Shown here: positions 1 to 11,792 of the stretch, piece by piece
Numbering within the stretch: position 1 is the first letter of the stretch
Layout: every line of letters begins with the position of its first letter
From: Macrosoma leucophasiata
Taxonomy: Eukaryota > Arthropoda > Insecta > Lepidoptera > Hedylidae
NCBI GenBank assembly: GCA_036365455.1
Contig: JAWQUS010000030.1
Location: 16,202,001-16,266,000 of the forward strand
Length of the DNA stretch: 64,000 nucleotides
Direction: 5' to 3'
Program-made: the position numbers and the translations under genes
The notes under the pieces: generated by a model
The model's input: the letters and a program-made list of their open reading frames with translations, nothing else
What the model was told of the DNA's origin: nothing
Database searches by the model: none

Positions 1-235
1 GTATCAAGTAAAACGATATTTCGTATTCATCATAAGCGTAAAAGTAAGAGTCAGTCGGTCAATTATCATTCAGTCAGTCAGAGTCACAGTCAGTAATTCG
101 GGTAAAGCGATGGCTACTTTACCGGAACATTTATAATGAAGTTTTGGGGGCAACCTGAAAAGCCGTGTTTTCACACTGTTATTCTATTTCACTATACACG
201 GGCACTGTAATAAAACTATATCAAACAAAATGTTT
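1..235 (-). repeat. SINE-like family I, copy cut by window edge
   Basis: Matches the 30097-30499 and 36777-37156 copies, sharing blocks such as GTAAAGCGATGGCTACTTTAC and the run of CAGTCAGTCAGAGTCACAGTC. Its A-rich end would lie left of position 1; similarity stops near 235. Confidence 0.6.
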
Positions 236-263
236 ACCAGGTTATATATTTATTCTACAGACA

Positions 264-546
264 TTTTTTTTTTTTTTGGAAGTGGCAATCAAGCATGCAG
301 CTCACATCGATGTTAAGTGTTGACTGCAGACACCCACATAAAGACCAAGGTCAAAATGCAGATGCGTTACCACTCCTGAGGCCCAAGGTGTTATACCCCT
401 GTGCCGGAAATTACAAGGCCGTACATTACCACCTGACCGGAACACGATAGTGCTGAACACTACCATTTAGCGGCAAGTATATTAGCTAATGCGGTGGTGC
501 TACGCCCGCGAGCTCCATCACTGGAGTTCTACCTCCAGGTAAAAAG
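264..546 (-). repeat. Family A repeat, near full length
   Basis: The family A consensus in minus orientation starts TTACTGGTGGTAGAGCTCC, passes TGTGCCGGAAATTACAGGGC on the opposite strand, and ends in CATTACAT plus an A tail, seen here as a T run at 264-277. Many copies in this window are truncated at the GGTGGTAGAGCTCC end and keep the A tail, as expected for target-primed reverse transcription. I see no tRNA head, so it could be a LINE tail or a SINE. Confidence 0.7.
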
Positions 547-659
547 TTATGTCATAGTAAAAGTGCAAAAAAGGACTTAGAATCACTTAATCAATAATCT
601 ATACTTATAATAAAACTGTAGAAGTGTAAATTCTGTACATTGAAAATTATTGAAAAAAT

Positions 660-1065
660 AAATACCAGGGGATGTTACTAGATCGATACCGAACACAAAT
701 ATGTGATTAGAAAAATTTTTGTCCGTCTGTCTGTCTGTTTGTTCAAGCATCACACAAAATCTACCGGTCCGATAACGATGAAACTTGGTATACTTATACC
801 TTTGGCGCACAACACTGGGCGCTACTTTTTATCCCGAAAAAATGTCTGTTTGTCTGTGTGCTTGTGCACGCTTATTTCAGAAATGGCTTATTCGATTTGT
901 GGTTTTCACTTATATATTGTGGTAAGTTTCACTTAACATTTACTGTGTGTTTCATGTCAATCGGTTCAGAAATAAAAAAGTTACGACAATTTAAAAAATC
1001 ATATCGAATATTTTTAAACTATTCTGTATCTGTATTCTGTCTTTTTTAGGATTCCGTATTTAAAA
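660..1065. repeat. Transposon-like AT-rich stretch
   Basis: Contains TTGTCCGTCTGTCTGTCTG and phrases such as ACGATGAAACTTGGTATACT, which are typical of dispersed insect repeats. No open frame resembles a protein. The short open frames here are chance. Confidence 0.35.
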
Positions 1066-1076
1066 GATAAAAACGG

Positions 1077-1290
1077 AACCTATTGCTAATCCTCCGCTGT
1101 CTGCCTGTCTGACCATACATCCGTCCGTCTGACACCAGGCTGTATCTCATAAACAGTGATAGCTAAAAAGCTAAAATTTTCACAAATTATGTATTTCTTT
1201 TACCACTATAACGACAAAATGAAATACTAAAAATAAGAAAATGAAAATATCAAGGGGTCCAAGGGGGCATACAATAAATGTGTTTTTTTC
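1077..1290 (+). repeat. Dispersed repeat family G, copy 1
   Basis: Shares about 165 bp with 27258-27425: the block CACCAGGCTGTATCTCATAA, then GTGATAGCTA, TTTCACAAATTATGTATTTC and AAGGGGTCCAAGGG. Non-coding, class unknown. Confidence 0.55.
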
Positions 1291-1329
1291 CGTATATTTT
1301 TTGCTCGATATCAATTACGGTAGCAAGTA

Positions 1330-1430
1330 GGAGATGGTGGTGGTGGTGTTGGTGGCATTAGTGGGTAAAAATGCGCAACGTTAATATTAATTTTTTCTCT
1401 TCTGCCTACTCTTACGGAGTGCCAATATTA
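1330..1430. repeat. Repeat family K with GGT microsatellite
   Basis: A GATGGTGGTGGTGGTG run is followed by AAAAATGCGCAACGTTAATA and, 30 bases on, CGGAGTGC. The same order recurs at 10636-10757, so the microsatellite is part of a mobile unit. Confidence 0.5.
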
Positions 1431-2084
1431 TACATATATCTATCTATCTTTTGTCTTTCATTCTGTGTTAGAAGCACTAACAGACTGAAAATTTACAAAA
1501 GTAATAATTTTCTATAATAAAATATTATGCACAGAAGTTGAAAATGGCCTTTTCGAAAATACGATTCAGCATAGGGTGGATGCGCTTTTACATAATAATT
1601 TTTCGCAATCCTAGCATCCTGTGTGCTTTTATCCCCAATGGCCATACGTCTTATATAGTGTAGGTACAGAGAAGAATTACTGCAAAGTAGATTTTTATAG
1701 CTACTTAAATGTGTTTATGATCCAAATTTAACTAAAATGTATATCCAAAAGCGCTGCCCAAAGTCCCAAAGGCACTATTCCACACGAACAAAGTTGCGGG
1801 CACAACTAGTTAATAAATAAAAATACACAGAGCAAGCTTAAATCTTAATAATTTACTGAAAGAGTGCCTAGTCAATGGGCTTGAGAGCGTAGGCAGATTA
1901 ATTTGGTAAAACTTAGCTCTACCTGATCTTTAGGCAGTTAAACGGTATAGTTACGCACTATCGTATTCCGTTTAATCCGTAATGTACGGTCTCGTCATAA
2001 CTAGTACAAAATACATACTTAATATAGACATTAGAAGTGACAACACTGGCAACGTATTTACTTTTAGTAGTTTAGTCGGAAGCC

Positions 2085-2252
2085 TTATGGGCGGTTTGAA
2101 AACATCCGACAGCGAGTTGTCCACGAACCCGTATCTCCATCAATCCGCATTGGAGCAGCGTGGTGGAGTAAGCTCCAGGCCTGCTCCCAAAAAGAGGAGA
2201 GACTCGTGCCCAGCAGTGGGACGTATAATGGGTTTGCCATTATTAATATTAT
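2085..2252 (+). repeat. LINE-tail-like family F fragment
   Basis: Contains GGAGCAGCGTGGTGGAGTAAG and CCCAGCAGTGGGACGTATAA. The same sequence occurs in minus orientation at 8543-8610 and 19403-19765. It is the common lepidopteran tail of non-LTR elements, as I recall the family. Confidence 0.55.
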
Positions 2253-2309
2253 AGTAGGTGTTACGACAAGTTTTAAGACAATATCATTCTTCAAGATCAA
2301 GTAGTTAGG

Positions 2310-2705
2310 TACTTTAAATGGTCGTGCCGCAGAAAAAAACTTGCGCAAACAACTTTTATCACGCTTTAATCGAAATAGAACCATTAGCCAGTGTAAGCGA
2401 GTATCGTAGTGACATAACATCCAAACCAAGTTCTCGCAGCCCAAGCGTCCCGGAATTCGATTCCGAAAACTGGCGGATCCGATTCAGTCGAAACTCGAGT
2501 AATCGCATCGCGCGGCCGGCAACACAAATTATTCGAGCGCCGAAACTCCGTAACTTCGTCAACCCTATAAAGGAGGTAAAGAACAAAGAGGAACCACAAT
2601 TGGCCGTACGATCTACCTGAGTCGATGGAAGTTTTAAAAATGGCAGCTCTTTGAGAATAAATTCGATAAGGCGCGCCCGTGGGACGCGTAAATGCAATTT
2701 GCAAG
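2310..2705. other. CpG-rich island open in several frames, unassigned
   Basis: This stretch is much richer in CG than its surroundings. It is open over 300 bp on the plus strand (a 100-codon frame at 2318-2620) and in two frames on the minus strand, simply because stop codons are rare here. I recognise no protein family and no OAR motif. A donor-like GAG/GTAAAG occurs at about 2572-2580. It could be an exon of a neighbouring gene, a promoter island or a conserved non-coding element. Confidence 0.3.
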
Positions 2706-3124
2706 GAATCGCTTGTGCCTTTGACGTCGTCCTCGACTCGTTTGAAGATTTACTTGTTTAGACTGTGTGTGTGATACGTAAATAAACTAGACACAATATA
2801 TTCGGATGAATTACGAGTTGGAAATTAAAGGTTGAGATGGTAAAAGGGTAGGTTAGGAATAGCATTATCGTGTTCCGTTTAGATGTACGAAACAATTAGT
2901 TATGGAAGCAATACGATATAACATATTAAATGGAACTGGACATTTGTTTGTTCGTTGAAATTCATAAATGCATACTGCTTATATTTGCTATTTGTAACCA
3001 TATTAACACAAATCATCACTGCATAGATGGCTTAACGATAGCAAGCGGACAAGTGAGGGAAGCAGGCGGACTAGAAGGCACCACTTAGTCTATAATTTAG
3101 ATAATCATGAATTCATAAACATAA

Positions 3125-3370
3125 GCGAATGACTAAACAGATATACAATGCGAATGTGGATGGTTGCAGAGGCCCAGGAAGACCACGACTGACCTACCAT
3201 GACCAAATAGGTCGAGTTCTATCTGATGGTGGGATCAAAAGTCTTAGGAATCGGCGTGCATGTATGAAGAGAATGATGAAAGTAGACGAGGCACGAGAGG
3301 TTTGTCAGAACCGGGATATCTGGCGCTCTACACTCTCTTCCTACCCCGTTAGGGACCTGGCGTGAAGATA
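3125..3370 (+). pseudogene. LINE ORF2 C-terminal remnant (family J)
   Basis: A 78-codon frame reads GRPRLTYHDQIGRVLSDGG then [19 protein letters not shown] and WRSTLSSYPVRDLA. This resembles the tail of endonuclease-reverse transcriptase ORFs of insect LINEs. Copies of the same tail are at 35390-35545 (+) and 60374-60441 (-). No reverse transcriptase motifs remain. Confidence 0.6.
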
Positions 3371-4003
3371 CAGACATACATATATAAACATACATTAGTT
3401 TTTTACCCATTGATCACAGAAACTAATAAGAATTAGAGTATGTATGGTAATAAAGGTAACAGAGGCATTCCTAAGGCATTGTCTCAATTTTACGCAATTC
3501 TGTGCAACCGGTCAAATACAATAAATAAACAAACAATCGACTTTTATAAATAGCTCATCGACAGTAATTTGTTATTCTGAACCACAATTAGCCACCCCTC
3601 GGTGTATGACACTGCGGTTTACTTCACAGATTGATGAGGGAAGATTCTCTTGCGATTTAATTTGCCTACGTCTACGTCAAGTTTGTTTTAATATGGAAGA
3701 AATTAGGAACAAATTAGTGTGATTACTGAAACCATTCATTATTCACATACACGTATCAACGTGAAACGGTAAAACATATTTATAAAAAGTGGCCAAGAGT
3801 GTGTGGGGAACGCTCGCAATGTATTTATTTTTTCCGTTTTTCCAAATACATTTTATTAGTTTATCGACTTTTACTCGTAATGTTATTGAGACCACGTAGG
3901 TGCGAAAGTTTTCTTTTTAAATTCGTCATAGGCACTGTAATGTAATTTTTTTAAAAAGTGTCTTTCATTTCCATCGCTACCGAGTTACAGAATACGACTG
4001 CTG

Positions 4004-4055
4004 AACACTACCATTTGGCGGCAAATAAATCTATTTGCCGCCAAATGGTAGTGTT
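4004..4055. repeat. Perfect 23-bp inverted repeat from family A
   Basis: Arms 4004-4026 and 4033-4055 are exact reverse complements around a 6-base loop. The arm sequence (AACACTACCATTTGGCGGCA and on) is the mid-part of family A, so two oppositely oriented fragments are fused here. Confidence 0.7.
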
Positions 4056-4274
4056 GTTGGTTATATAATAAAACATATTTCCAAAATACCTACTTACTTA
4101 CTAGATATACTCGTATTACTAAGTTTTGCCCTATCTGGAGATCAACTTAACACGACTCCTCAAATCTAATAACCTACCCAAGAAACCACTAGACAATAAA
4201 ATTATCACCTGACGGCCCCTGTCCCGGTCGTTTCGGGTTATCACCAAGCGATGCCTTTAACCTGCCTTTTTACT

Positions 4275-4384
4275 GGTGGTAGAGCTCCAGTGACGGAGCT
4301 CGCGGGCGAGCAGGCTGCAGTCATCACTTAACATCAATGTGAACTGCATGCTTGTTTGCCACTTCCATTACATAAAAAAAAACG
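4275..4384 (+). repeat. Family A repeat, internally deleted
   Basis: Starts TTACTGGTGGTAGAGCTCC, jumps after CGGAGCTCGCGGGCG to GGCTGCAGTCATCACTTAAC, and ends CATTACAT plus A tail. About 190 bp of the middle is missing. Confidence 0.75.
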
Positions 4385-4617
4385 AAAGTTGCACCACCAA
4401 TCGTATAAGTCTTATGTGTTCCTCCACAACGTCCTAAGCCGAGGTTCGGATCCACAGGGGTCCCTTAGGAAGTTGCGCTTACTTCATTTAGACTGAGAGC
4501 CCTCTCTTCGCTCGCCGATTGCCTGGTGAAGTAGACTAATGCCGTCTCAAGACGTGCCGACTAAATGAGTCCATTAAAAAAATTACTATTGACGACACCA
4601 AAAAACACCAAACATGA

Positions 4618-4841
4618 CTTTTTTTATGTGATGAAGTAGCAAACAAGCATACAGTTTACATTGATGGTAAGTAAGACTGTAGCCTATAAACATCAACATG
4701 AAACCAGAGATTTCATTGTAGATGTGTTGGCACTCCTAAGGCCTAAGGTATTCTACCTCTGTGCCGGAAATTACAGGGCCGTACATTACCACCTGACTGG
4801 AACACGATGGTGCTAAACACTACCGTTTAGCGGCAAGTAAA
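4618..4841 (-). repeat. Family A repeat, truncated
   Basis: T run at the left end, then the family A body up to TTTAGCGGCAAGTA. The GGTGGTAGAGCTCC end is missing. Confidence 0.7.
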
Positions 4842-5104
4842 AACAATATTTAGAAAATACAATAAAAAACAATTGACTTGTTCACTGCACATAAGTTAAC
4901 CCGCATTCAACTTAAGGATTGGCTCTCATTACCACTCAATCTGATAATCGGTGCGTTCATTTGATTTATTTTTTATGACCACTTTAAACGTTTGTTACAA
5001 TTGTATGCAGGCGTTGCTAATCCAGGAAAGGGTTGGTCAGCTATGATGGAAGGGTTCATACCACAAAACACACTTCGAAGATTTATAGTCCTCTATTGTT
5101 GTGG

Positions 5105-5340
5105 TATTTTTTTTATGGCAAACAGGCATACAGTTCGCATTGATGGTAAGGGATATTTCAATGTAGATACGTCGCTTCTCCCAAGGTCCAAGTTGTTGTG
5201 CCTGTGAGCTGGAAATTACAGGGCCGTACTTTACCACTGATCGGAACAAGATAGCGCTGAACACTACCATTTAGTGGCAAGTAGTTTAGGCAATGCGATA
5301 ATGCCTACAGCTGCGTATTCCGTCATTGAAGCGCTACCAT
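5105..5340 (-). repeat. Family A repeat, diverged
   Basis: Same layout as the other copies, with many substitutions and a small deletion after the A tail. It ends at GAAGCGCTACCA. Confidence 0.6.
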
Positions 5341-5853
5341 TAATGAATTAATGATATCATAGTAAGAATAAAAAACATATAATATATATTATTTATAACT
5401 CGTGGTAGAGCTCGTGAGATTGAACGCTATCAGCGCATTGCCTAACTTATCTGTCCGTAAATGCCATTCAAATTTTGCTATGTTTCTGCTAGTTAATAAT
5501 ACGAGTATAAGGATATAGACTTTTAGGACTGATATCCGTGTCCCACCGAGTAGTTTCCAGTTGAAAACCAGCGTCAGGCTCCGGCTTGACATTATGCTGA
5601 ACTGGGAACTATTTGGTGCAGCCGTGAGATCTTTTTTTTTTCTACTGTTACAAGGTACCTATTTTTTTTTATATTGACAGTGTTCTTTCTTTTTTTTGTG
5701 TTATAATGTCAATGCTTTCATAAATGTTGTTTTTTTTTTGTCGTACCAACTTACTTGTATATTAAATGTTTAATTTTTTTTTCTATGCAGTATTTGATCG
5801 GCTGCGCCAATAAATGTTTTTTCTTCTTCTTCTTTCTTCAAGTACCTAATATT

Positions 5854-6001
5854 AACGTAACTTCACGCCTGTTATCCTCGAAAGGGGTAGGCAGAGGTAA
5901 ATGCATGCATTCAGGCATACATGCAAACACCCTACCCGGGAATCGAATCCAGGACCCCAGCGTAGTAGTAGTGGCCTGCTACCACTAGGCTACTGAGGCA
6001 G
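5854..6001 (-). repeat. tRNA-headed SINE family E, internally deleted
   Basis: The minus strand begins with a tRNA-like head (CTGCCTCAGTAGCCTAGTGG, box-B-like GGATTCGATTCCC) and ends CGTGAAGTTACGTTA. About 170 bp present in the full copies at 34662-34978 and 50135-50452 is missing. Confidence 0.65.
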
Positions 6002-6200
6002 TCGAATATTAATTTGATTTTTAACATGTCATTTTTGGAATTATACCTAAGTATCTACGTAGCGGCGCCATGTTACTGAGTATATAACGTAATTAAATGA
6101 AAGAATAATAAGAAATAATAATATCGTTTCTTAAAAGTCCTTGTTTATTAATAATTTGAACATTTTAACTCTCTAAGAGTACCTGCCAGTTAGTTGGGAA

Positions 6201-6402
6201 TCTATACTAATATTATAAAGCTGAAGAGTTTGTTTGCTTGAACGCCCTAATCTCAGGAACTACTAATCCGATTTGAAAAATTCTTTCAGTGTTGGATAGC
6301 CCATTTATCGAGGAAGGCTTTAGGCTATATAACATCACACTAAGATGAATAGGAGAGGGTAGGTTACATTGCAACCGCGCGAAGCCGGGGCGGGCCGCTA
6401 GT
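6201..6402 (+). mobile_element. Non-autonomous Helitron of Lep1 type
   Basis: Begins TCTATACTAATATTATAAAG and ends with a GC-rich hairpin region followed by CTAGT, which are the Helitron-style TC start and CTAG-type 3' end. The internal text (AATCTCAGGAACTACTAATC, ATAGCCCATTTATCGAGGAA) is characteristic of the Lep1 group common in moths and butterflies. It has no coding capacity. Confidence 0.75.
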
Positions 6403-8542
6403 AAACATATAAAGTGCGAAAGACCAACTGAGAGAGACTTTTAATCCTTCAAGAATCGTACGGCCACCGGCGGCGAGACACAATTGAATTTCAATTGTCA
6501 TATTTTTCTCGTGACTGGAGAGATTAAACGGGTTGAAACACACAAGATATCAAGTACAAGCATTTAAGATTTTCACCATAATAACAAAACTAACAACTAA
6601 ATTGTGAAAACGAGCGTAAAAAAATAAATTGGCCTTTGAGTTTAACATAAAGGTGATTGCACACAGTGGCACGCGCGCGCCGCGTGGCATCGCACAATAT
6701 TGAGAGCTCCGGGTGACGTCACGCTGTGGGGGGCACTATTATATACCCATTGACTCTTTATTCTTCACGCGAATAGAAAAATATGTGAGCTTTAAGTGTT
6801 TATCCGTATCAGTTTAATTTTGATTTCAGAAGAGTCTAAGTCAATTAAGTGTTTTTTAACTAAACGAAATCTGTGTGAAAATATAAAATCATAATAAAAA
6901 GACTACATAACATAATACAAAATTATCAGTTAGTTTTTAGAATTATTTACAGTGCGTTAGTTATTTGTATTACAATATTTTAAAACAAGAAGAACCCCTT
7001 TATATTAATATCCGTATAATATACTAAAAGCAATTATTACTAACAAATTATTTCTTTCCAAATAAGTAAGTATTAATCCGTTTTAGTAACACTATTTTTA
7101 CCTGTTGGAATCGTCATGTCTCCTATATGCTTGATTTTTTTAATAATACTGCATCAAACCATATCTATACAATGACATTTGTTTATGTTACTCCTTAATT
7201 CATCTCAAATGATCTTACTCCATAGTGATTGCCTTCAGGAAATCCAAGATCCAATTACGGTACATTGAACACGAATGCGGCACTCGAGCGTCCACGTTTC
7301 GCTCGCGTGTCACTGTCTAGCTTTTTGTTTATCCATCAGATTCGGCTCAATTTAGCGTTAAGTGATTGCCCATTGCGACTATAGGGCGACACACCCCTGT
7401 GGCTATTAATGACTTGCTTTTCGCTTTTTTAAACGCTCGGCGGGTCGCCACGATTATTTACGGTTAGTATGTAGAGGGCTTTTGTCCGAACGTTTGATTG
7501 AAATCTGTTACGCTGATCCTTGATAAAGTACGTGATTTATTGACTGTTCTATGGTGGTTGTCCTTTTATTTTATGTGATTTAAAGTATTTTCGATATTAT
7601 ACATAAATGTTATTGTAGTTTTGAACTTAGATTAAGATATATTAGTTGAATACAACATATATAATAAATATAAGCAGGTTTTCCCGACTTGATGTGACTA
7701 AATTTAATATTTCGCTGATATTTTTGGTTATTATTAAGTTTACATTTGAATTAAAAATAATACAAAATATACTACTTACTCGTACAAATCACCTTAGACT
7801 TACAATAAGGTTATATAGTATAACTATTGTATTCTTTACATTTGGTATCGGGGCGTGAAATAATGGTGGAGAATTCTTCGGCTAGTGCAGTGAGTCAACC
7901 GAATAACAAAACCGAAAATTACATTTCCATATATTTTTTTCGAAATTATTTGGACGATTAGCAGATTAATTTATTAAGTAAGTGCTGTAAATATAATGTA
8001 CTAATACAGTCACCGAATAGAGAAGCTCAGTCTTAGAAATTATAAATTAAATTAGATCAACGGAGCATCAACGTTGGAGCAGCGTCATATTTATTTCACA
8101 TCAGTCCTTATCTATCATAGATATATTACCAACACAAATAAATGATTCGTAAAATGAAAAAAGATTACAGTCGCACTGTCATCATGCGCAACAATAGAGC
8201 GGCTCGGTGTTCATTAGTGGCATTAATTAATGTTTAATTGAGCCAAATAGAGTATCAATTTAGCGGACGGCAATTGGATCATGCATCCCGCCGCGCCACC
8301 GCTATGTCCCTACCTAGCTTTATATTTAACATTAGAATGTGTAGAGCGATTTCAGTCAGAGGCTGGTATACTGTCATGCTTGTTTTTGACTTGGTTGAAA
8401 TGTGATTGACTAATGAATGATTTATAGATATTACAATAAAAATAATTGCCCCTCTACGCTAGTGGTAGTAGGCCACTCATCTCGGTGGGACATCGGGACG
8501 TGACGACTCCACCGTCACGTCCCAACGCTATCTATACTTTCA
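6403..8542. other. No gene seen; GC-richer, repeat-free islands
   Basis: No credible ORF. Two stretches look single-copy within the window: 7230-7560 (with CCAATTACGG, CTATTAATGACTTG and CGATTATTTACGG) and 8190-8310 (with CATTAATTAATGTTTAATTG). Their TAAT-rich cores could be homeodomain sites, which is only a suggestion. A TATATA box-like motif at about 6740 follows a CG-rich run (6660-6730). Confidence 0.3.
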
Positions 8543-8610
8543 TAATAATGGCAACCCATTATACGTCCCACTGCTGGGCACGAGTCTCTCTCCTTTTTTG
8601 GGGGGAGGCC
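8543..8610 (-). repeat. LINE-tail-like family F fragment
   Basis: Reads AATGGCAACCCATTATACGT, CCCACTGCTGGGCACGAGTC, matching the reverse strand of 2180-2250 and 19403-19470. Confidence 0.55.
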
Positions 8611-8756
8611 TATACTTTCATAACAAACATAAATATCCTTTATAGAATCGTAAACTACACATTTGATGTGATGATTATTAACAAAGTTGTTATGCATGAG
8701 TCTGAGTCGATACGACAAATTTTCGACGGTAAAATAATTATAGAAAAAAATCCCTG

Positions 8757-8825
8757 AAGTAGCAGATGCACCGCACCATATATGGTCCAAGAACAATAAG
8801 AAATCAATTGTCATATTTTTCTGGC
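8757..8825. repeat. Repeat family M, copy 1
   Basis: GGTCCAAGAACAATAAGAAA then TCAATTGTCATATTTTTC recurs at 14317-14386; the last 18 bases also occur near 6490. It is followed at 8826-8880 by a Helitron-like end, CGAAGTTTACCGGGTCAGTTAGT-type. Confidence 0.45.
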
Positions 8826-9819
8826 GGCCTGGCGGATAAACATTTCCGATGGCGGAACGAAGTTTACCGGGTCAGTTAGTAATTTATAAAACTAGTGTAT
8901 GCTATTTGGCGGCGACTATACCAGGCCAATGTGCGTCTCAAGTCTTAACAGTCCGTTTCACTCTTTCATTAACGACGTTAAGACCTGAATTGACTTAAAT
9001 AGACAAGCAATTAGTTAGGAATTAACACGCAATTCGCTTGTGCGGAGCATTTCCATAGCATTCGGTGACACAATACTACATACCTTATACCTCAGTGTTT
9101 CATTGCATTATACTAACTTTTACCCGCGATTTCCAATGCGTAGAATTCATGTCAGAAATGACGGACGGAGTTTTATCTCGACCTATCTTCATTCAAAATT
9201 TCATTTAAGTATGGTTGAGCCGTTTTGAAGTGAAATTGGAAGGTACAGACAGACAAACCTGTGCCCAACACATAATAGTCTGTTTCAGGCACCTGTAAAA
9301 TATGTCTATACACGTCCATGCCGTCCATGGGCTAGCGTTAGCACATTATTAAGCGAAATTCATCAATATTAAACCTAATCAATGAAAATAAATACATATC
9401 ACCCACATCCATGTTTAAATGCAGCACACAACAGTCACTGCTATAAAAGTAAAACAGCGTACAATTTGGTGCTCTATACAGGATTAAGTCGGCGATCGAA
9501 TTAGCGAGCGCGTTCGTCGACAAATGGTCGCTTAACGAATTTAACCCGACAATCGTGTGTACGCGCCTTTATATTCCGACTGTCGGTATATAATCCTGGT
9601 TAAAGGTTAAAAGGAATTTTGTTAATTTGGACGTATTTCATGTTAAATGACGTCATAGCTTTTACTTCTAACCGTAGCTGGCTGAGCTGCGTAGGTTAAT
9701 GTTAAAGTTAAGCTCACTTTTCTGACATATAGTAAAGTCAACCTTGATTATCTTTAACAGTAACAAACAAAAATAGTACGGTAACGCAGTACATTGCTGT
9801 TTTGACATAACGTGATAAT

Positions 9820-10124
9820 TGTTTTATATTATTTCGGATTAATGTGAAATAATATAAAACAATTATTAAGGGTAAAAGCGACTTCTTTACGATATTCAAT
9901 AAACTGCAAAGTCTATTATATCGGTTGCCTAACTAGCTTAGTTTGGCAATAGATGGCGCTGCTGCTACCATAAAGCAATGCAATAAATGTGAAGGAAAGA
10001 TTTGACAAATCGGGCAGGACTTCAGTAGCTCAATTGGAAGAGCGGCTGGACTAGATTCCCAGTAGGCCGCGAGTTCGAGTCTCGCCTGAAGTCAAATTTT
10101 TCTTTCCATTTTTCTTTATATAAA
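9820..10124 (+). mobile_element. tRNA-like mobile cassette, family B, copy 1
   Basis: A 305-bp insertion flanked by a perfect 13-bp direct repeat ATAACGTGATAAT (9807-9819 and 10125-10137), so it inserted as one unit. The left end is a hairpin made from GTTTTATATTATTTCG and its complement. The body runs AATTATTAAGGGTAAAAGCG, then ATAGATGGCGCTGCTGCTAC, then a tRNA-like cloverleaf at 10019-10093, and ends TTTTTCTTTCCATTTTTCTT. Confidence 0.8.
10019..10093 (+). ncRNA. tRNA-like cloverleaf with enlarged anticodon loop
   Basis: It folds with a 7-bp acceptor stem (ACTTCAG/CTGAAGT), a 4-bp D stem (GCTC/GAGC), and a 5-bp T stem (GCGAG/CTCGC) with a 7-base loop TTCGAGT. The anticodon arm is off-model: either a 9-base loop on stem GCTGG/CCAGT, or a 7-base loop closed by an A-C mismatch that would present AGA. 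Box A (TAGCTCAATTGG) and box B (GAGTTCGAGTC) fit RNA polymerase III promoters. A T5 run follows immediately. It is unlikely to serve as a decoding tRNA. Confidence 0.6.
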
Positions 10125-10635
10125 ATAACGTGATAATAACGATAGTTTTATGAAAACAACAATGTACTGCTAAGTGACTTTAAAACCAATCCCCACAGAA
10201 TACGTCTGCAGATATGGTCATGATTTTGAAAGCTTGAGAAAATTCCTTTTCATTTCCATAACTCTACTCCGCATTTTTGTTTTGAAAAACACATTCAGTT
10301 TTAAATACGCTAACCCTAACCTATTCGGTGTCGAATGAAACGAAGCGATATAAATCTATTTGTCATATTAATGTGGCCAATTAGACCGATGCGGGCACCG
10401 GCAAGGGTTGTCGCGAAACAACTGCAATTGAATGGTGCTTTAATAGACGCTTTTAATTTGATATGGAGATATGTCTTCTTTTAAATTGTAGGTTAGGATG
10501 ACGTAATATTTTTTGCAGTGTAAACTTCTTTAGCCGCACCTTGCAATTTTTGTGCTGGGTAAAAAATGTTAAACTCGCGCCAGGATTCTTGACCCTGATC
10601 GAAAATGCATAAGATGGACTGTGACTAGATTTTTT

Positions 10636-10757
10636 TGTGTCGATGGTGATGGTAGTTGTTGTTGTGGTAGTGGTGATGGTGACAGTGATGGTAGTGGTGG
10701 TCAAAAATGCACAACGTTAGTATTCAAGTTTTTACTTCTGTCAGCACTCCCGGAGTG
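10636..10757. repeat. Repeat family K, copy 2 with GRT microsatellite
   Basis: A GATGGTGATGGTAGTTG-type run is followed by AAAAATGCACAACGTTAGTA and CCCGGAGTGC, matching 1330-1430. Confidence 0.5.
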
Positions 10758-11792
10758 CAACCCGGTTTTTTTTTTAGAAACGTAAAGTAAGCCACTGTTA
10801 ATTAATTATAACTTAATCGTAGCTATCTACTAATTTTTCAAATTTTAATTTCTTTCGAACTCCCCATCCATTATTTATAAGTATCATGCTGATTTGTATA
10901 GTGAAATTTATAGCCACTGTTTCTGCTTGCAATCAAAGATAGATTTTGTTATTGTTGGTGGCTTTAACAAAACCTTAAAATTAATATTTTCATAACGTAA
11001 AAAAAATCTAACTTAATTATTTTTAAACGTCTTAAAAATTACGAACGCATCTGTTTTCCTGGTAGAAGTTCAGGATGATCTGTAGCTAATAGTATATGCA
11101 TTTCGTACACACATTGATGGTCGAATACATTAGCCTAGACCAGGAGAAAATATTTCGTCTAAAAAATTCAAGCATTATAAGCATAGCTAAATAAAAACTT
11201 TTAACACAAAAACATCTTCAACGCCAATTTAATAATATGTACATTATTTTAATATTATAAATCACTTATTTAATTAATAAATATATGACTTTTATCAATC
11301 TCTTTAATAAACTTATTTGACTGCGCACAACATGTCATAAGGATTAATCAACTAGCATAAACGTGTAATTGGGACAAACACTAACTAATCCAAACTTTTA
11401 TTTGTGAGTCAAATTGAATAAACGTCCATTAGGTACTCTACTGGGTCATTACACTATGTCCGTTACATTCCTATGTTTAACATACATGTAAAAACGGATT
11501 ATTCAAAATTGAAACTCAAGGTATGACGAACCTTGCATTTTTTTGAGCACTATAGTAAATGTTGTTATTAAGTGCAAATATTTCCATGTAATCCAACAAG
11601 ATAATATACACGAAGTCAACCGTCTAAACTTGTACAAGTTTGTCGTTAATAAAACAACCCTTAATAAATAGTATCTAACTAGGTGTAAGATAATGTAATG
11701 CTATTTCTAGCAAATAGAGAGAAAACTAATTCTGATCGCGGCGGTGAAAACTGTTTAAAGTAAGCAGTTAATTTGTGTATATACCTATAAGC
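10758..11792. other. No gene seen; AT-rich
   Basis: About 1 kb of AT-rich DNA without a credible frame, repeat match or obvious structure. Confidence 0.5.

Noticed and set aside
2450..2690. Cluster of cloning-type restriction sites, considered as vector contamination
   Set aside because: Sites are spaced irregularly in non-vector sequence and follow from local CG-richness; no known vector backbone is visible.
8200..8310. Homeodomain-site cluster as a defined enhancer
   Set aside because: TAAT-rich motifs are frequent in AT-rich DNA; without conservation data this is not supported as a feature.
10019..10093. Functional tRNA-Ser(AGA) gene
   Set aside because: The anticodon arm is two bases too long or mismatched, there is no long variable arm as in Ser tRNAs, and it is repeated in a mobile cassette.
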